From positions 126,808-190,807 of the forward strand of contig NZ_DAGX01000002.1 in NCBI RefSeq assembly GCF_002498315.1: a DNA stretch of 64,000 nt, read 5' to 3'. The stretch's first letter is position 1. Every line of letters begins with the position of its first letter. Shown one piece after another: positions 16,482 through 25,122 of the stretch. Both the position numbers and the translations under genes were made by a program. The notes beneath the pieces were generated by a model, which was not told the origin of the DNA, did not search any database, and was given only the letters and a program-made list of their open reading frames with translations. This DNA comes from Methanofollis sp. UBA420 (GTDB lineage Archaea > Halobacteriota > Methanomicrobia > Methanomicrobiales > Methanofollaceae).

Positions 16482-19208
16482 TCATCTATTCTTGGGATTA
16501 TCCTTTTTGAGCGAATTTTCTCGCGCTCTGACCACAATGTTTAGGATTTCTGGTTTTTCGGTTTCTCCGAAGCGTGCTACGATCGTGTTGTAGACTGCTA
16601 TCGCTTCCTCTGCTCGGCCAAGGGCATTGAGGGCGAGACCCTTAATCTCAAGGGCCCCTGCCACATTTACCTCCGATTCTTCGGCTTCTCTGAAGCGTTC
16701 TACAATCGTGTCGCAGAGTGCTATCGCTTCCTCTAACCGGTTGAATTTGCTAAGTATGATGGCCTTATTCACGAGGGCCTGTGCTACCTGTACCTTCATC
16801 TCCGGTTCTTCGGCTTCTCCGAAGCGTTCTACAATCGTGTCGCAGAGTGCTATCGCTTCCTCTAACCGGTTGAATTTGCTAAGTATGAAAGTCTTATTCA
16901 CGAGGGCCTGTGCTACCTGTACCTTCATCTCCGGTTCTTCAGCTTCTCCGAAGCGTTCTACAATCGTGTCGCAGATTGCTATCGCTTCCTCTAACCGGTT
17001 GAGTTTGATAAGTGTAAAGGCCTTAACTAAGAGAGCCCGTGCCACCACTCCCAGGATCTCTGACTCTTTTGCCTCTCCGAAGCGTTCTACGATCGTGTCG
17101 TAGACTACTATCGCTTCCTCTGACCGGTTGTGTTCGTCAAGTGTAAAGCCCTTATTATAGAGAACCTGTGCCACTCGTACCTTCATCTCCGGTTCTTCGA
17201 CTTCTCCGAAGCGTTCTACGATCGTGTCGTAGACTACTATCGCTTCCTCTAACCGGTTGAGTTTGTCAAGTGTGAAGCCCTTACAATGGAGGGCCCGTGC
17301 TACTTTTACCTTCATCTCCGGTTCTTCGACTTCTCCGAAGTGTTCTACGATCATGTCGCAGACTGCTATCGCTTCCTCTAACCGGTTGAGTTTGTCAAGT
17401 GTGGAGCCCTTATTAAAGAGAGTCCTTACCACCACTTTCTGGATATTCGGCTCTTTTGCATCTCCGAAACGTTCTAAGACCTTATCATAGGTCGCTATTG
17501 CCTCTTCTGGCTGGTTAAGATAGAAAAAAGCGACGCCCTTTAAACACAGTGTGTCGGCGATCTTTCTGTCAATGTTAACCATGCCGGATCTGTTGCTGTT
17601 GCATCGTTCTAAAATTGTGTCATAGATTCTAATGGCGTTTTCATACTGTTTTTGTAACACAAAATAAGATCCTAATGAATCGTACGTTTCTATTATCTTG
17701 CCATCATAAAGCAAATCAGATGGATTTATTTCAGATAAGTGTTTGTATAGATCCAATTCTAAGTTCAATGCCTGGATTTTTTCAGGCTCATGTTGATTTA
17801 TTTCTTTCTCTGCTGTAGTAATGATTTTCAGTAATTCTTTTTGTTGTTTTGCCTCTAAATTGGTTTTATTAAGTTCTAATGCCTTTTTAATTGCTTCTTT
17901 ATAATTTGAGGCCCTTACAAAATTACGAATATCCTCTAATGTATTTTCAGTTTCTTCAATTGTGTTGTTCAGCCACCTTTTTGCTATTTCTATTCTATCT
18001 ATTATGGTTTGCAATGAATAGATGTCATCATCAAGTTCTCCCTCTTTTGTTGGAAGAGAGATTCCAAGTTGGTTGACATAAAAACCAAGTGGATCTGTGG
18101 TCAAAATCGGGTTTTTAATCTCAAAAATCCTGATGATCGTGTCTAATACTTCTTTTGCTGGAAGTTTGCTCTCTTTTTCACATTGCTTTTTTCTTTCGGG
18201 AGATTCTTGGTAGTCTACTAATCCTGACTCAGATTTATTTATATGCTGATAATATGACGCTAATTCTAACCGAGATCGTAATGTCATCCGGTTTATTTTA
18301 TTCGGTATGTTAAGTCTATCTTTTGACACAAGATCTTCGAACGTCAAAACCTTGTTTTCAAGAGGCAGAACCTTACTTTCAGGAGTTAGGACAAAAAATA
18401 CGTTTTGGTGTTTTTTTAACCAATCTGGTAAAGTCTCCAAATCAGATCGCTTATGGCAGAACCAGTATATATTATGTTTCAATGTTGATTTACAGCGATG
18501 CTCTATGGATTTCATTATTACATCATTTTCCCAACCACTATATCCTATCACTATAGGAGATCGTCGAGATAGTAATTCCTCCAGCAATAATCTCATTGAT
18601 GAATATTGATCTGGCTTCGAAGTACCTCTTTCATAGATCTCACAGGCGAGATTACAACAATCATAGAAATAATGACTCCCATGGACCTGAACAACTTGAA
18701 TTAATCTATCATTCTCCGGGTCTATTCTTTCAGCTGTACCTGGATGGTCACATATTACATGAGGACATCCGAAAAGTGTTAATGCTCGGGATAAGAGATT
18801 ATCAAAATTAGGGGTAATTACAACATTTGCTATATTGATTTCCTTGTATTGTGATAATATGTGGGCCAATCGAAGATTGGCATGAGTAATCACCGCATTA
18901 TCAATTATGTTTGATAAATATTGTTGACGAGCGTAATTATCGGGATAAGCACATTCAAATAAGTGAGAATATCTCTCCATCGGATCTTTTGGAATTGGTG
19001 TTTTCAATAAATGATCTTCTTCTGCTTTCTCCTTGCAATGCTCTTCTATTTCTAGTGATGTAGGAATTGCTGGGGATGAGATGCCAGCACCAACCAAGAA
19101 GAAAAAAGGATAATTTTTGTTATTTACTTTACCATAATCACATACTGATTTTATTTTGCCTATTGCCTCATCTAAACTAAGAATCTTTGGCTTATTTGTT
19201 TGTTCCAT
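16482..19208 (-). CDS. SIR2-like NAD-binding domain fused to TPR array, candidate antiviral effector
   Basis: 908 residues. The N-terminus is a SIR2-type domain: GAGISS at residues 40-45, TPNFDN at 132-137, the catalytic-type histidine in VHGSH (His176) and IGYSGWEND near 221-229. These are the NAD-binding and hydrolysis elements used by SIR2 domains of Thoeris, DSR and Avs-type defence proteins to deplete NAD. A mixed helical linker (residues about 330-560) leads to eight repeats of about 43 residues with the core RLEEAIAxxDTIVERFGEAEE. The gene is much lower in GC than its neighbours and stands alone next to a tRNA gene, as expected of a transferred defence gene. The TPR array would be the sensor (inference). 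TATA-like TATTATTTTATAC lies 20-35 bases upstream. Confidence 0.85.
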   Translation of the reverse strand: MEQTNKPKILSLDEAIGKIKSVCDYGKVNNKNYPFFFLVGAGISSPAIPTSLEIEEHCKEKAEEDHLLKTPIPKDPMERYSHLFECAYPDNYARQQYLSNIIDNAVITHANLRLAHILSQYKEINIANVVITPNFDNLLSRALTLFGCPHVICDHPGTAERIDPENDRLIQVVQVHGSHYFYDCCNLACEIYERGTSKPDQYSSMRLLLEELLSRRSPIVIGYSGWENDVIMKSIEHRCKSTLKHNIYWFCHKRSDLETLPDWLKKHQNVFFVLTPESKVLPLENKVLTFEDLVSKDRLNIPNKINRMTLRSRLELASYYQHINKSESGLVDYQESPERKKQCEKESKLPAKEVLDTIIRIFEIKNPILTTDPLGFYVNQLGISLPTKEGELDDDIYSLQTIIDRIEIAKRWLNNTIEETENTLEDIRNFVRASNYKEAIKKALELNKTNLEAKQQKELLKIITTAEKEINQHEPEKIQALNLELDLYKHLSEINPSDLLYDGKIIETYDSLGSYFVLQKQYENAIRIYDTILERCNSNRSGMVNIDRKIADTLCLKGVAFFYLNQPEEAIATYDKVLERFGDAKEPNIQKVVVRTLFNKGSTLDKLNRLEEAIAVCDMIVEHFGEVEEPEMKVKVARALHCKGFTLDKLNRLEEAIVVYDTIVERFGEVEEPEMKVRVAQVLYNKGFTLDEHNRSEEAIVVYDTIVERFGEAKESEILGVVARALLVKAFTLIKLNRLEEAIAICDTIVERFGEAEEPEMKVQVAQALVNKTFILSKFNRLEEAIALCDTIVERFGEAEEPEMKVQVAQALVNKAIILSKFNRLEEAIALCDTIVERFREAEESEVNVAGALEIKGLALNALGRAEEAIAVYNTIVARFGETEKPEILNIVVRARENSLKKDNPKNR
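16561..17560 (-). repeat. Eight tandem 129-bp coding repeats (43-residue TPR units)
   Basis: Within the SIR2-TPR gene the phrase CTTCTCCGAAGCGTTCTAC recurs with a spacing of 129 bases (about 16682, 16811, 16940, 17070, 17200, 17330, 17458), and once with 123 bases at the 3' end. The copies beginning near 16690 and 16819 differ at only about five of 129 positions, so the array has expanded or been homogenised recently. A 43-residue period is longer than the classic 34-residue TPR and resembles the 42-residue kinesin-light-chain type. Confidence 0.85.
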
Positions 19209-19655
19209 GACTGCTAGTCTACTAATATGTGTATAAAATAATATAGATGTCGATTTTATCTTAATCCTAAGGTTTAACGTGTATGATGAAAATTTTGTGG
19301 TTTTTTATGTATTAGTTCTGGTGTAATCTCTTGCGTGCTTGATTCACCTAAAACAAGCAATTGATGACATCGTCCTCTAATGGCTGAGGTCCTGAAGATA
19401 GATCGCATATCCTCTTAAGAGCCCGAGAACTCTGAGATCAGAGTGGCATCCGGGCCGTAGGGGAGGAAGACCGACGATTCATCTAGCATATCCCTATATT
19501 CCAGTGGGGAGGAACGCCGCGGCGATAGTGACTGGGGATCTTGCCAGAGAATTGTTGTTCACCGTGAAAATATGAGTCGGTTGCACGAGGAGCACCCGTA
19601 AGAGTGACAGGATACTCTTGCACGATAAAAAGATCCAGAATTGACTTCAAAAGAG
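19209..19655. other. Promoter of the SIR2-TPR gene and non-coding spacer up to tRNA-Met
   Basis: These 447 bases hold no supported gene. The left end (19215-19300) is strongly AT-rich and includes ATAAAATAATATA (about 19226-19238), the mirror of a TATA box for the leftward SIR2-TPR gene. From about 19376 the composition returns to GC-rich and includes short inverted repeats such as ACTCTGAGATCAGAGT (19430-19445). No copy of the tRNA 3' end that would mark an integration boundary was found here or at the opposite end of the block. Confidence 0.45.
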
Positions 19656-19765
19656 TGCTGCGAGGGGGATCCGAACCCCCGACCTCCAGATATCTCAGAT
19701 CTGGGCGCTCCGTGATGCTCAAAACCCTATGAGTCTGGCGCCCTAACCAACTAGGCCACCGCAGC
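19656..19765 (-). tRNA. tRNA-Met (CAU), with 36-nt intron at position 37/38
   Basis: The reverse strand folds as a full tRNA: acceptor GCTGCGG pairs with TCGCAGC (one G-U), D-arm GCC...GGC, anticodon stem CCAGA/TCTGG, T-arm GGGGG TTCGGAT CCCCC, discriminator A and no encoded CCA. The anticodon loop CTCATA is interrupted after A37 by 36 bases. The junction forms a textbook bulge-helix-bulge: the four-base helix CTCA/TGAG flanked by bulges TAG and ATA, each cut after its second base, with a five-pair outer helix GGTTT/AGATC. The stem is not GGG/CCC-rich as in initiators, so elongator Met is favoured; a tRNA-Ile2 read through lysidine-like modification is less likely. Confidence 0.92.
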
Positions 19766-19837
19766 ACGAGTGTTTGCACCTAAGTGCATTATAACAAGGA
19801 CGGATGGATTAATAAAGGTTATTGTGGGGAGGGGGGT

Positions 19838-21313
19838 TCAGCGCCTCATCTGGTTGATGTAGACGTTGACCGCGGCGGAGATCGCCGCCGTCTCCTTCCC
19901 CTGGCGGAGGGAGTCGGCGAGGGTCTGCATGCGTGTCTCCTCCTCGCGCAGGTACCGCCGGAGACTCTGGGCGATGTGCTCCTCCTGGAGGAAGTGGGTG
20001 TGCGTGTTGCCGAGCGCGAACTCCCGATTGTGCATGATCGCGTGGTGGAGGGGCAGCGTCGTCTTCACGCCCAGGATGACGTACTCGTAGATCGCCCGGC
20101 GCATCCTCTCGATTGCCTCCATCCTCGTCTGGCCGTGGGCGCAGAGCTTCGAGATCATGGAGTCGTAGTTCGGCGGGATCGTGTAGCCCATGTGGATCCC
20201 TGAGTCCACCCTGATGCCCGGGCCGCCCGGCGAGCGGTACCGGACGATCTTGCCAGGGTCGGCCTGGAAGTTGTTCAGCGGGTCCTCGGCATTGATCCGG
20301 CACTCGATCGCGTGCCCCCGGATCGAGACGTCCTCCTGATCGAAGGAGAGGTCCTGCCCCGCGGCGACCGCGATCTGCTGCTTCACGATGTCGATGCCCG
20401 TGATCATCTCGGTGATCGTGTGCTCCACCTGGAGACGGGTGTTCATCTCCATGAAGTAGTAGTCCCCGTCAGAGTACAGGAACTCGACCGTGCCCGCGTT
20501 CTTGTAGCCCGAGGTCTTTGCGACGGTCACCGCCGAGGCCGACATCCTCTCCCGCAGCTCGTCCGTCATGATCGGGCAGGGCGCCTCCTCCACCAGTTTC
20601 TGGTGACGGCGCTGGATCGAGCACTCGCGGTCGTACAGGTGGAGGGTCTTCCCGTACCTGTCCGCGAGCACCTGGAACTCGATATGGCGGGGCTTCGTGA
20701 GATACTTCTCGATGAAGACCGTCGGGTCGCCGAAGGCCGACGCCGCGATCCGCATGCTCCCCTCGATCGCCTCCTCCAGCTCTGCCGGGGAGTTGACGAC
20801 ATGCATCCCGATGCCGCCGCCGCCCGCGCTCGCCTTCACGATCACCGGGTAGCCGATCTCCTCCGCGACCTTCGCCGCCTCGTCGATGCTCTTGATCCCG
20901 CCAGGCGTGCCGGGCAGGACGGGCACGCCCGCCGCCTGCATCGTCTGCTTGCTCTCGATCTTCGAGCCCATCATCTCGATGGTCTTCCAGGACGGGCCGA
21001 TGTAGGTGAGGCCCTCGTCCTCGACGAGTTTTGCAAACTTCGCGTTTTCCGCCAGGAACCCGTAGCCAGGGTGGACCGCCTCGGCGCCCGACATCTTCGC
21101 GATCTCGGCGATCCTCTCCATGTTCAGGTAACTCTTCTGCGGCGGGGCCTCGCCGACAAAGAAGGCCTCGTCCGCATACTTCACATGGAGGGCGTTCTTG
21201 TCGGGGGCCGAGTAGATCGCGACCGTCTCGATCCCGAGTTCGCGGCAGGCCCGCATCACCCTGATGGCGATCTCGCCCCTGTTTGCGATGAGCACCTTCT
21301 CAAAATATCTCAT
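19838..21313 (-). CDS. pycA: Pyruvate carboxylase subunit A (biotin carboxylase)
   Basis: 491 residues, the usual length of archaeal PycA. It contains the biotin carboxylase N-terminal domain (KVLIANRGEIAIRV, HPGYGFLAEN), the ATP-grasp core with the glycine-rich loop ASAGGGGIGM, the catalytic EMNTRLQVEH segment and a C-terminal domain. The enzyme uses ATP and bicarbonate to carboxylate the biotin carried by PycB; together they make oxaloacetate from pyruvate for biosynthesis. The start lies about 20 bases after the pycB stop on the same strand, and the biotin uptake and ligase genes are upstream in the same orientation, giving a full biotin-dependent carboxylation locus. Confidence 0.96.
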   Translation of the reverse strand: MRYFEKVLIANRGEIAIRVMRACRELGIETVAIYSAPDKNALHVKYADEAFFVGEAPPQKSYLNMERIAEIAKMSGAEAVHPGYGFLAENAKFAKLVEDEGLTYIGPSWKTIEMMGSKIESKQTMQAAGVPVLPGTPGGIKSIDEAAKVAEEIGYPVIVKASAGGGGIGMHVVNSPAELEEAIEGSMRIAASAFGDPTVFIEKYLTKPRHIEFQVLADRYGKTLHLYDRECSIQRRHQKLVEEAPCPIMTDELRERMSASAVTVAKTSGYKNAGTVEFLYSDGDYYFMEMNTRLQVEHTITEMITGIDIVKQQIAVAAGQDLSFDQEDVSIRGHAIECRINAEDPLNNFQADPGKIVRYRSPGGPGIRVDSGIHMGYTIPPNYDSMISKLCAHGQTRMEAIERMRRAIYEYVILGVKTTLPLHHAIMHNREFALGNTHTHFLQEEHIAQSLRRYLREEETRMQTLADSLRQGKETAAISAAVNVYINQMRR

Positions 21314-21333
21314 AGGACCACACAGAGGGGAGT

Positions 21334-23076
21334 TTATTCGACCACCATCAGGACGTCCCCGTTCTGGACGACGTCTCCCGCATCCACAAAGATCTCACTG
21401 ACCTTGCCGTCGGCAGGGGCATAGATCGGGTTCTCCATCTTCATCGCTTCGAGGACCAGGAGGACGTCGCCCTTCTGCACCTCGGCGCCGGCCGAGACCC
21501 GGACCTCAAGGACCATGCCCTGCATGTTGGACTTGATGCCGCCGGCGATCTCGCCCCGCGGGATCTCCTTGCCGGCAGAGGGTGCGGCCGACTCGACCGT
21601 ACTCCCCTCGACAGAGAGGATCCGGACGGAGAAGATCTCGCCGTCGACCTCGACCTCCATGAAGCTCGGGATATCGGCGGTGCTCGCCGCCGCCTGCGCC
21701 TTCTGCGGGATCGCCTCGGGCTTTCTCTCGCCCTTCAGGAAGGACGGGGCGATCGCCGGGTACATGATGTAGGTGAGGACGTCCTCCTCTTTGCGGACGA
21801 GGCCCTCCTTCACCGCCTGCTCCCGCATCTTCTCGTAGGCGGGTTCGAGAAGGTCGGCGGGCCGCACCGTGATCACCTCTTCGTCGCCGATGATCAGCGC
21901 CCTGATCTCGGGGGAGATCGGCGCCGGCGACCGGCCGTACAGGCCGCGGACATAGTCCTTGACCTCCTTCGTGACGTTGGAGTACCTTTCCTTGCCCATC
22001 AGGACGTTCAGGACCGCCTGCGTCCCCACGATCTGGGAGGTCGGGGTGACGAGGGGAGGATAGCCGAGGTCGGCCCGCACCTTCGGGAGTTCGGTCAGCA
22101 CCTCCTCCATGCGGTTGAGGGCGTCCTGCTCCTTCAACTGGGAGACCAGGTTCGAGATCATCCCGCCGGGGAGCTGGTAGATCAGGACGTCGCTGTCGAC
22201 CCTCTCGGAGATCGGGTCGAGGAGGCCGCCGTACTTCTCCCTGAGGCCGACGCAGAGGTCCCGCACCGCACGGAGGGCGTGCAGGTCGATGCCGGTGTCG
22301 CGGGCCGTGCCCTTGAGGGAGGCGACCACGCTCTCCGTCGGGGGCTGCGAGGTGCCAAGGGCGAAGGGCGACATCGCCGTGTCCAGGATGTCGACGCCCG
22401 CCTCGATCGCCGCCTGGTAACTCATCGGGGCGATCCCGCTCGTCGAGTGGGAGTGCAGGCAGACCGGGATATCGACCCTCTCCTTGATCCCCGCGATGAG
22501 TTCGCGGGCGGCCTCGGGCATGATCAGACCGGCCATGTCCTTGATGCAGATGGAGTCGCAGTCACGCGCCGCCATCTCCTCGGCCATATCGATGAAGGTG
22601 GCCGTGGTGTGCACCGGGCTTGTCGTGTAGGAAATTGTCCCCTGCAGGTGGGCGCCTGCCGCCTTCACGCTGGTGAAGGCCTTGTCCATGTTTCTTATAT
22701 CGTTTAAGGCGTCGAAGACGCGGAAGATGTCGACGCCGTTCTTATAGGCGGCATCGACAAAACGCTCCACGACATCGTCGGGATAGTGGCGGTAGCCCAC
22801 CAGGTTCTGCCCCCGCAGCAGCATCTGGATCGGCGTCTTTGTCAGTTCGGCCTTCAGGTCTCTCAGGCGGTCCCAGGGATCGTCGTTGAGAAAGCGGATG
22901 CAGCTGTCGAAGGTCGCACCCCCCCATGCTTCCAGGGAGAAAAAGCCCACATCATCCATCTTCCGAGCCAGAGGGATCATGTCCTCCGTTCTCATGCGGG
23001 TGGCGATGAGCGACTGATGGGCATCCCTGAGCGTCGTATCGGTGATATATACCCTTTTAGAACTGGCAGCACTCAT
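21334..23076 (-). CDS. pycB: Pyruvate carboxylase subunit B (carboxyltransferase plus biotinyl domain)
   Basis: 580 residues. The N-terminal two-thirds is the HMGL-like carboxyltransferase barrel (ITDTTLRDAHQSLIATRM, the metal-binding CLHSHSTSG segment, and FRVFDALND), followed by the conserved carboxylase domain and, at the C-terminus, a biotinyl domain with the attachment motif EAMKMEN (biotinylated Lys546). A low-complexity Ala-rich linker separates the two. It transfers CO2 from biotin to pyruvate. The related oxaloacetate decarboxylase alpha subunit has the same architecture, but pairing with pycA and absence of membrane beta/gamma subunits favour pyruvate carboxylase. BirA from this locus is the expected biotinylating enzyme. 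Confidence 0.95.
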   Translation of the reverse strand: MSAASSKRVYITDTTLRDAHQSLIATRMRTEDMIPLARKMDDVGFFSLEAWGGATFDSCIRFLNDDPWDRLRDLKAELTKTPIQMLLRGQNLVGYRHYPDDVVERFVDAAYKNGVDIFRVFDALNDIRNMDKAFTSVKAAGAHLQGTISYTTSPVHTTATFIDMAEEMAARDCDSICIKDMAGLIMPEAARELIAGIKERVDIPVCLHSHSTSGIAPMSYQAAIEAGVDILDTAMSPFALGTSQPPTESVVASLKGTARDTGIDLHALRAVRDLCVGLREKYGGLLDPISERVDSDVLIYQLPGGMISNLVSQLKEQDALNRMEEVLTELPKVRADLGYPPLVTPTSQIVGTQAVLNVLMGKERYSNVTKEVKDYVRGLYGRSPAPISPEIRALIIGDEEVITVRPADLLEPAYEKMREQAVKEGLVRKEEDVLTYIMYPAIAPSFLKGERKPEAIPQKAQAAASTADIPSFMEVEVDGEIFSVRILSVEGSTVESAAPSAGKEIPRGEIAGGIKSNMQGMVLEVRVSAGAEVQKGDVLLVLEAMKMENPIYAPADGKVSEIFVDAGDVVQNGDVLMVVE

Positions 23077-23130
23077 CTGAATACCTCGGGGCTCTTAAAT
23101 ATCCTCAAGCCTCTCAATTTTTCAATCTGA

Positions 23131-23775
23131 TCATATAAATACATCTCCAAGAGGTACATACGAGAGAATTACGATAATTCCGGCAAGAGCAGCGGCGCAT
23201 TTGTCTGCTCTCGTCCGGGTGAATACCGGGCAGACCGAGCCCCCGCCGGTGTAGCCGCGCACGGCAAGGAGGGAGGCGCGGTCTGTCGACCTCTGCATCT
23301 GTGCATGAAGGAGGCCGAGGCCGAGGGGGACGACGGCACCGGTGCCGCGGCCCTTCCCTTTCAGTTGCAGGGCCATTCTCATCCGTGTGATGTCACCCTC
23401 CAGGGAGGCGAGCGCCTCCATCCCCATCTCGCCGGCAAGGCCGATGTCGAAGCCCCACTTTTTCCCGAAGAGGGAGGCGCCGGCGCCGAGGAGTTCGCCG
23501 GGGACGCGTTCGCGGTACGCCCAGAACGCGATGAAAAAGACCGCAGCCAGGCGGAAGAAGTAAGCGAGGCCGCCACCTGCCGTGACCTCGGTCGCGACCG
23601 CGGTGATGCCGAGGGTGAGGAGGACGACGGCCCCGGCGGTCCGCGGCGGGAGGGAGGCACGCCTCCTGCTGAATGCCGCCCACCAGAGAAAGACGAGGGC
23701 CGCGCCGTGCACCGAGTGGAAGGCCGCGATGGAAAGGGCGAGGATGCAGAAGAGTCTCAGTCGTGCGTCCTGCAT
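23131..23775 (-). CDS. ecfT: Energy-coupling factor transmembrane protein EcfT (biotin ECF transporter)
   Basis: About 214 residues with four to five hydrophobic helices. The coupling helix region includes the family motif pattern with MGMEALASLEGDITRMRMAL and the C-terminal segment TDRASLLAVRGYTGG, equivalent to the two Ala-Arg-Gly-type motifs through which EcfT contacts the ATPases. It is the BioN-like scaffold joining BioY to two EcfA ATPases. The start MQDARLRL is chosen because it overlaps the preceding ATPase gene by 19 bases; longer starts read through that gene. The gene ends 54 bases before pycB. Confidence 0.85.
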   Translation of the reverse strand: MQDARLRLFCILALSIAAFHSVHGAALVFLWWAAFSRRRASLPPRTAGAVVLLTLGITAVATEVTAGGGLAYFFRLAAVFFIAFWAYRERVPGELLGAGASLFGKKWGFDIGLAGEMGMEALASLEGDITRMRMALQLKGKGRGTGAVVPLGLGLLHAQMQRSTDRASLLAVRGYTGGGSVCPVFTRTRADKCAAALAGIIVILSYVPLGDVFI

Positions 23776-24455
23776 AGCGCCTCCACCGCGTCCCTGAACC
23801 TGATGTTCTCCGGCACGACGCCGGCGTCGAGGGCGTGCCTGAGGTACGGCGGGGCGTGCCGCCATGCCGGGATGGCGTCAGGCACCCTGCCGAGACAGAC
23901 GGCATGCCCCTCCTCGACCTCCCAGAGATAGTCGGCCCGCGGGAGCACCTGCCTCTCGTGGGTGAAGATGACGGTGACGCCCCCTTTTCTCTCGTTCAAC
24001 TCCCTGCACAGGCGGCCCTTCTGGACGCAGTCGAGAGAACTGAAGGGTTCGTCCAGGACCAGGAGGTCGTGCTTCCCGGAGAGGATGCAGGCGAGGTGGA
24101 GGCGTTTGAGTTCGCCGCGGGAGAGGGCGAAGGGGTCGTCCCCGAGGCGGTCTTCGAGGCCGCAGAGGGCCGTGACCTCTGCCGGGTCCGCGCCGTAGGA
24201 GAGGACCTCGGCCTCGACCGTCGCCTCGGTGACGTGGTATTCGGGGTTCTGGAAGGAGAGGGTGAGGGACTCGATGCCCTCTCTGGTGACCGTCCCTGCC
24301 GACGGCCGTATCAGGCCCGCGAGGAGGAGGGCGAGGGTCGTCTTCCCGCTCCCCACCCTGCCGCTGACAAGGTGGACGCCCTCCCCGAAGACGCCGGAGC
24401 AGGAGAGGGTGAAGGCGCCGCGCCTGAAGAGGACAGAGTCAAGCCTGACGTCCAT
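23757..24455 (-). CDS. ecfA2: Energy-coupling factor ATPase EcfA (second of two)
   Basis: About 232 residues of ABC-type ATPase: Walker A GRVGSGKTT, Q-loop SFQNPEY, a signature segment FALSRGELKRLHLA in place of LSGGQ, Walker B LLVLDEPFSSLD and the H-switch FTHERQ. The SRGE form is typical of one of the two divergent ATPases in ECF pairs. It energises uptake of biotin through EcfT/BioY. Its ATG at 24455 overlaps the end of the preceding ATPase gene by 17 bases, and it in turn overlaps ecfT, so the whole transporter is translationally coupled. Confidence 0.88.
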   Translation of the reverse strand: MDVRLDSVLFRRGAFTLSCSGVFGEGVHLVSGRVGSGKTTLALLLAGLIRPSAGTVTREGIESLTLSFQNPEYHVTEATVEAEVLSYGADPAEVTALCGLEDRLGDDPFALSRGELKRLHLACILSGKHDLLVLDEPFSSLDCVQKGRLCRELNERKGGVTVIFTHERQVLPRADYLWEVEEGHAVCLGRVPDAIPAWRHAPPYLRHALDAGVVPENIRFRDAVEALCRTHD

Positions 24456-25122
24456 GCATGATCCTCCAGAGGGGGGGATAGAAGCAGGTCTCTTCGCGGG
24501 CGGCGAAGACGGCGGCGGGCGTGCCGGTCTCGCCGACCCGCCCCTTCTCCAGGTACAGCACCGTGTCGGCCCGTGCGGCGGCGGCCATGTCCTGGGTGCA
24601 GCGGACGGAGTACCGGCACCGGCACTTTGCCAGCGCCTCCTCGACGACCCCGGCCGTCTCGCCGTCGAGGTGGGAGTCGAACTCGTCGAGGACGAGCACC
24701 TCGGGGTCTGTCGAGAGAGCGGTCGCGAGGGCCACCAGGGCCCGTTCGCCCCCGGAGAGTTCCCTGACCGTGCGGGGGAGGAGGGCCTCGATCCCGACCA
24801 GGCGGGCGGCCGCGTCCACCCGTCTCTCCACCTCGCCACAGGGGAAACCGGCGAAACGGGAGGGACTCGCGATCTCGTCGTCGACGCGGGTGAAGAGGAT
24901 ACTCTGGTCGGGGAACTCGGGGACCCACCCGACGTCGACCAGACGCGGCGGTCGGCCGTCGATGGCGATCCTGCCCTGGAGAGGAAGAACGATGCCGGAA
25001 AGGAGAGAGAGAAAAGTTGATTTGCCGCTCCCGTTCGGGCCGATGAGGGCGGTGTGCCCCTCGTCGATCCTGAGGGAGGGGATGGCGAGGATGCCGTGGA
25101 CGAGGCCGTCGATCTCGATCAT
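24439..25122 (-). CDS. ecfA1: Energy-coupling factor ATPase EcfA (first of two)
   Basis: About 227 residues with the full ABC ATPase set: Walker A GPNGSGKST, Q-loop VPEFPDQSILF, signature LSGGERALVALA, Walker B VLVLDEFDSHLD. The D-loop and switch region differ from the usual (CTQDMAAAARADTV in place of the H-loop His), so one composite ATP site may be inactive, as happens in heterodimeric ABC ATPases; this is an inference from the visible residues. The ATG at 25122 overlaps the bioY stop (ATGA). Together with the next gene it makes the ATPase heterodimer of the biotin ECF transporter. Confidence 0.88.
   Translation of the reverse strand: MIEIDGLVHGILAIPSLRIDEGHTALIGPNGSGKSTFLSLLSGIVLPLQGRIAIDGRPPRLVDVGWVPEFPDQSILFTRVDDEIASPSRFAGFPCGEVERRVDAAARLVGIEALLPRTVRELSGGERALVALATALSTDPEVLVLDEFDSHLDGETAGVVEEALAKCRCRYSVRCTQDMAAAARADTVLYLEKGRVGETGTPAAVFAAREETCFYPPLWRIMHGRQA

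Noticed and set aside
19656..19765. tRNA-Met as integration site of the SIR2-TPR block
   Set aside because: I looked for a second copy of the tRNA 3' end in 15.8-19.6 kb and found none, and no integrase gene is present. Island status rests on composition only.
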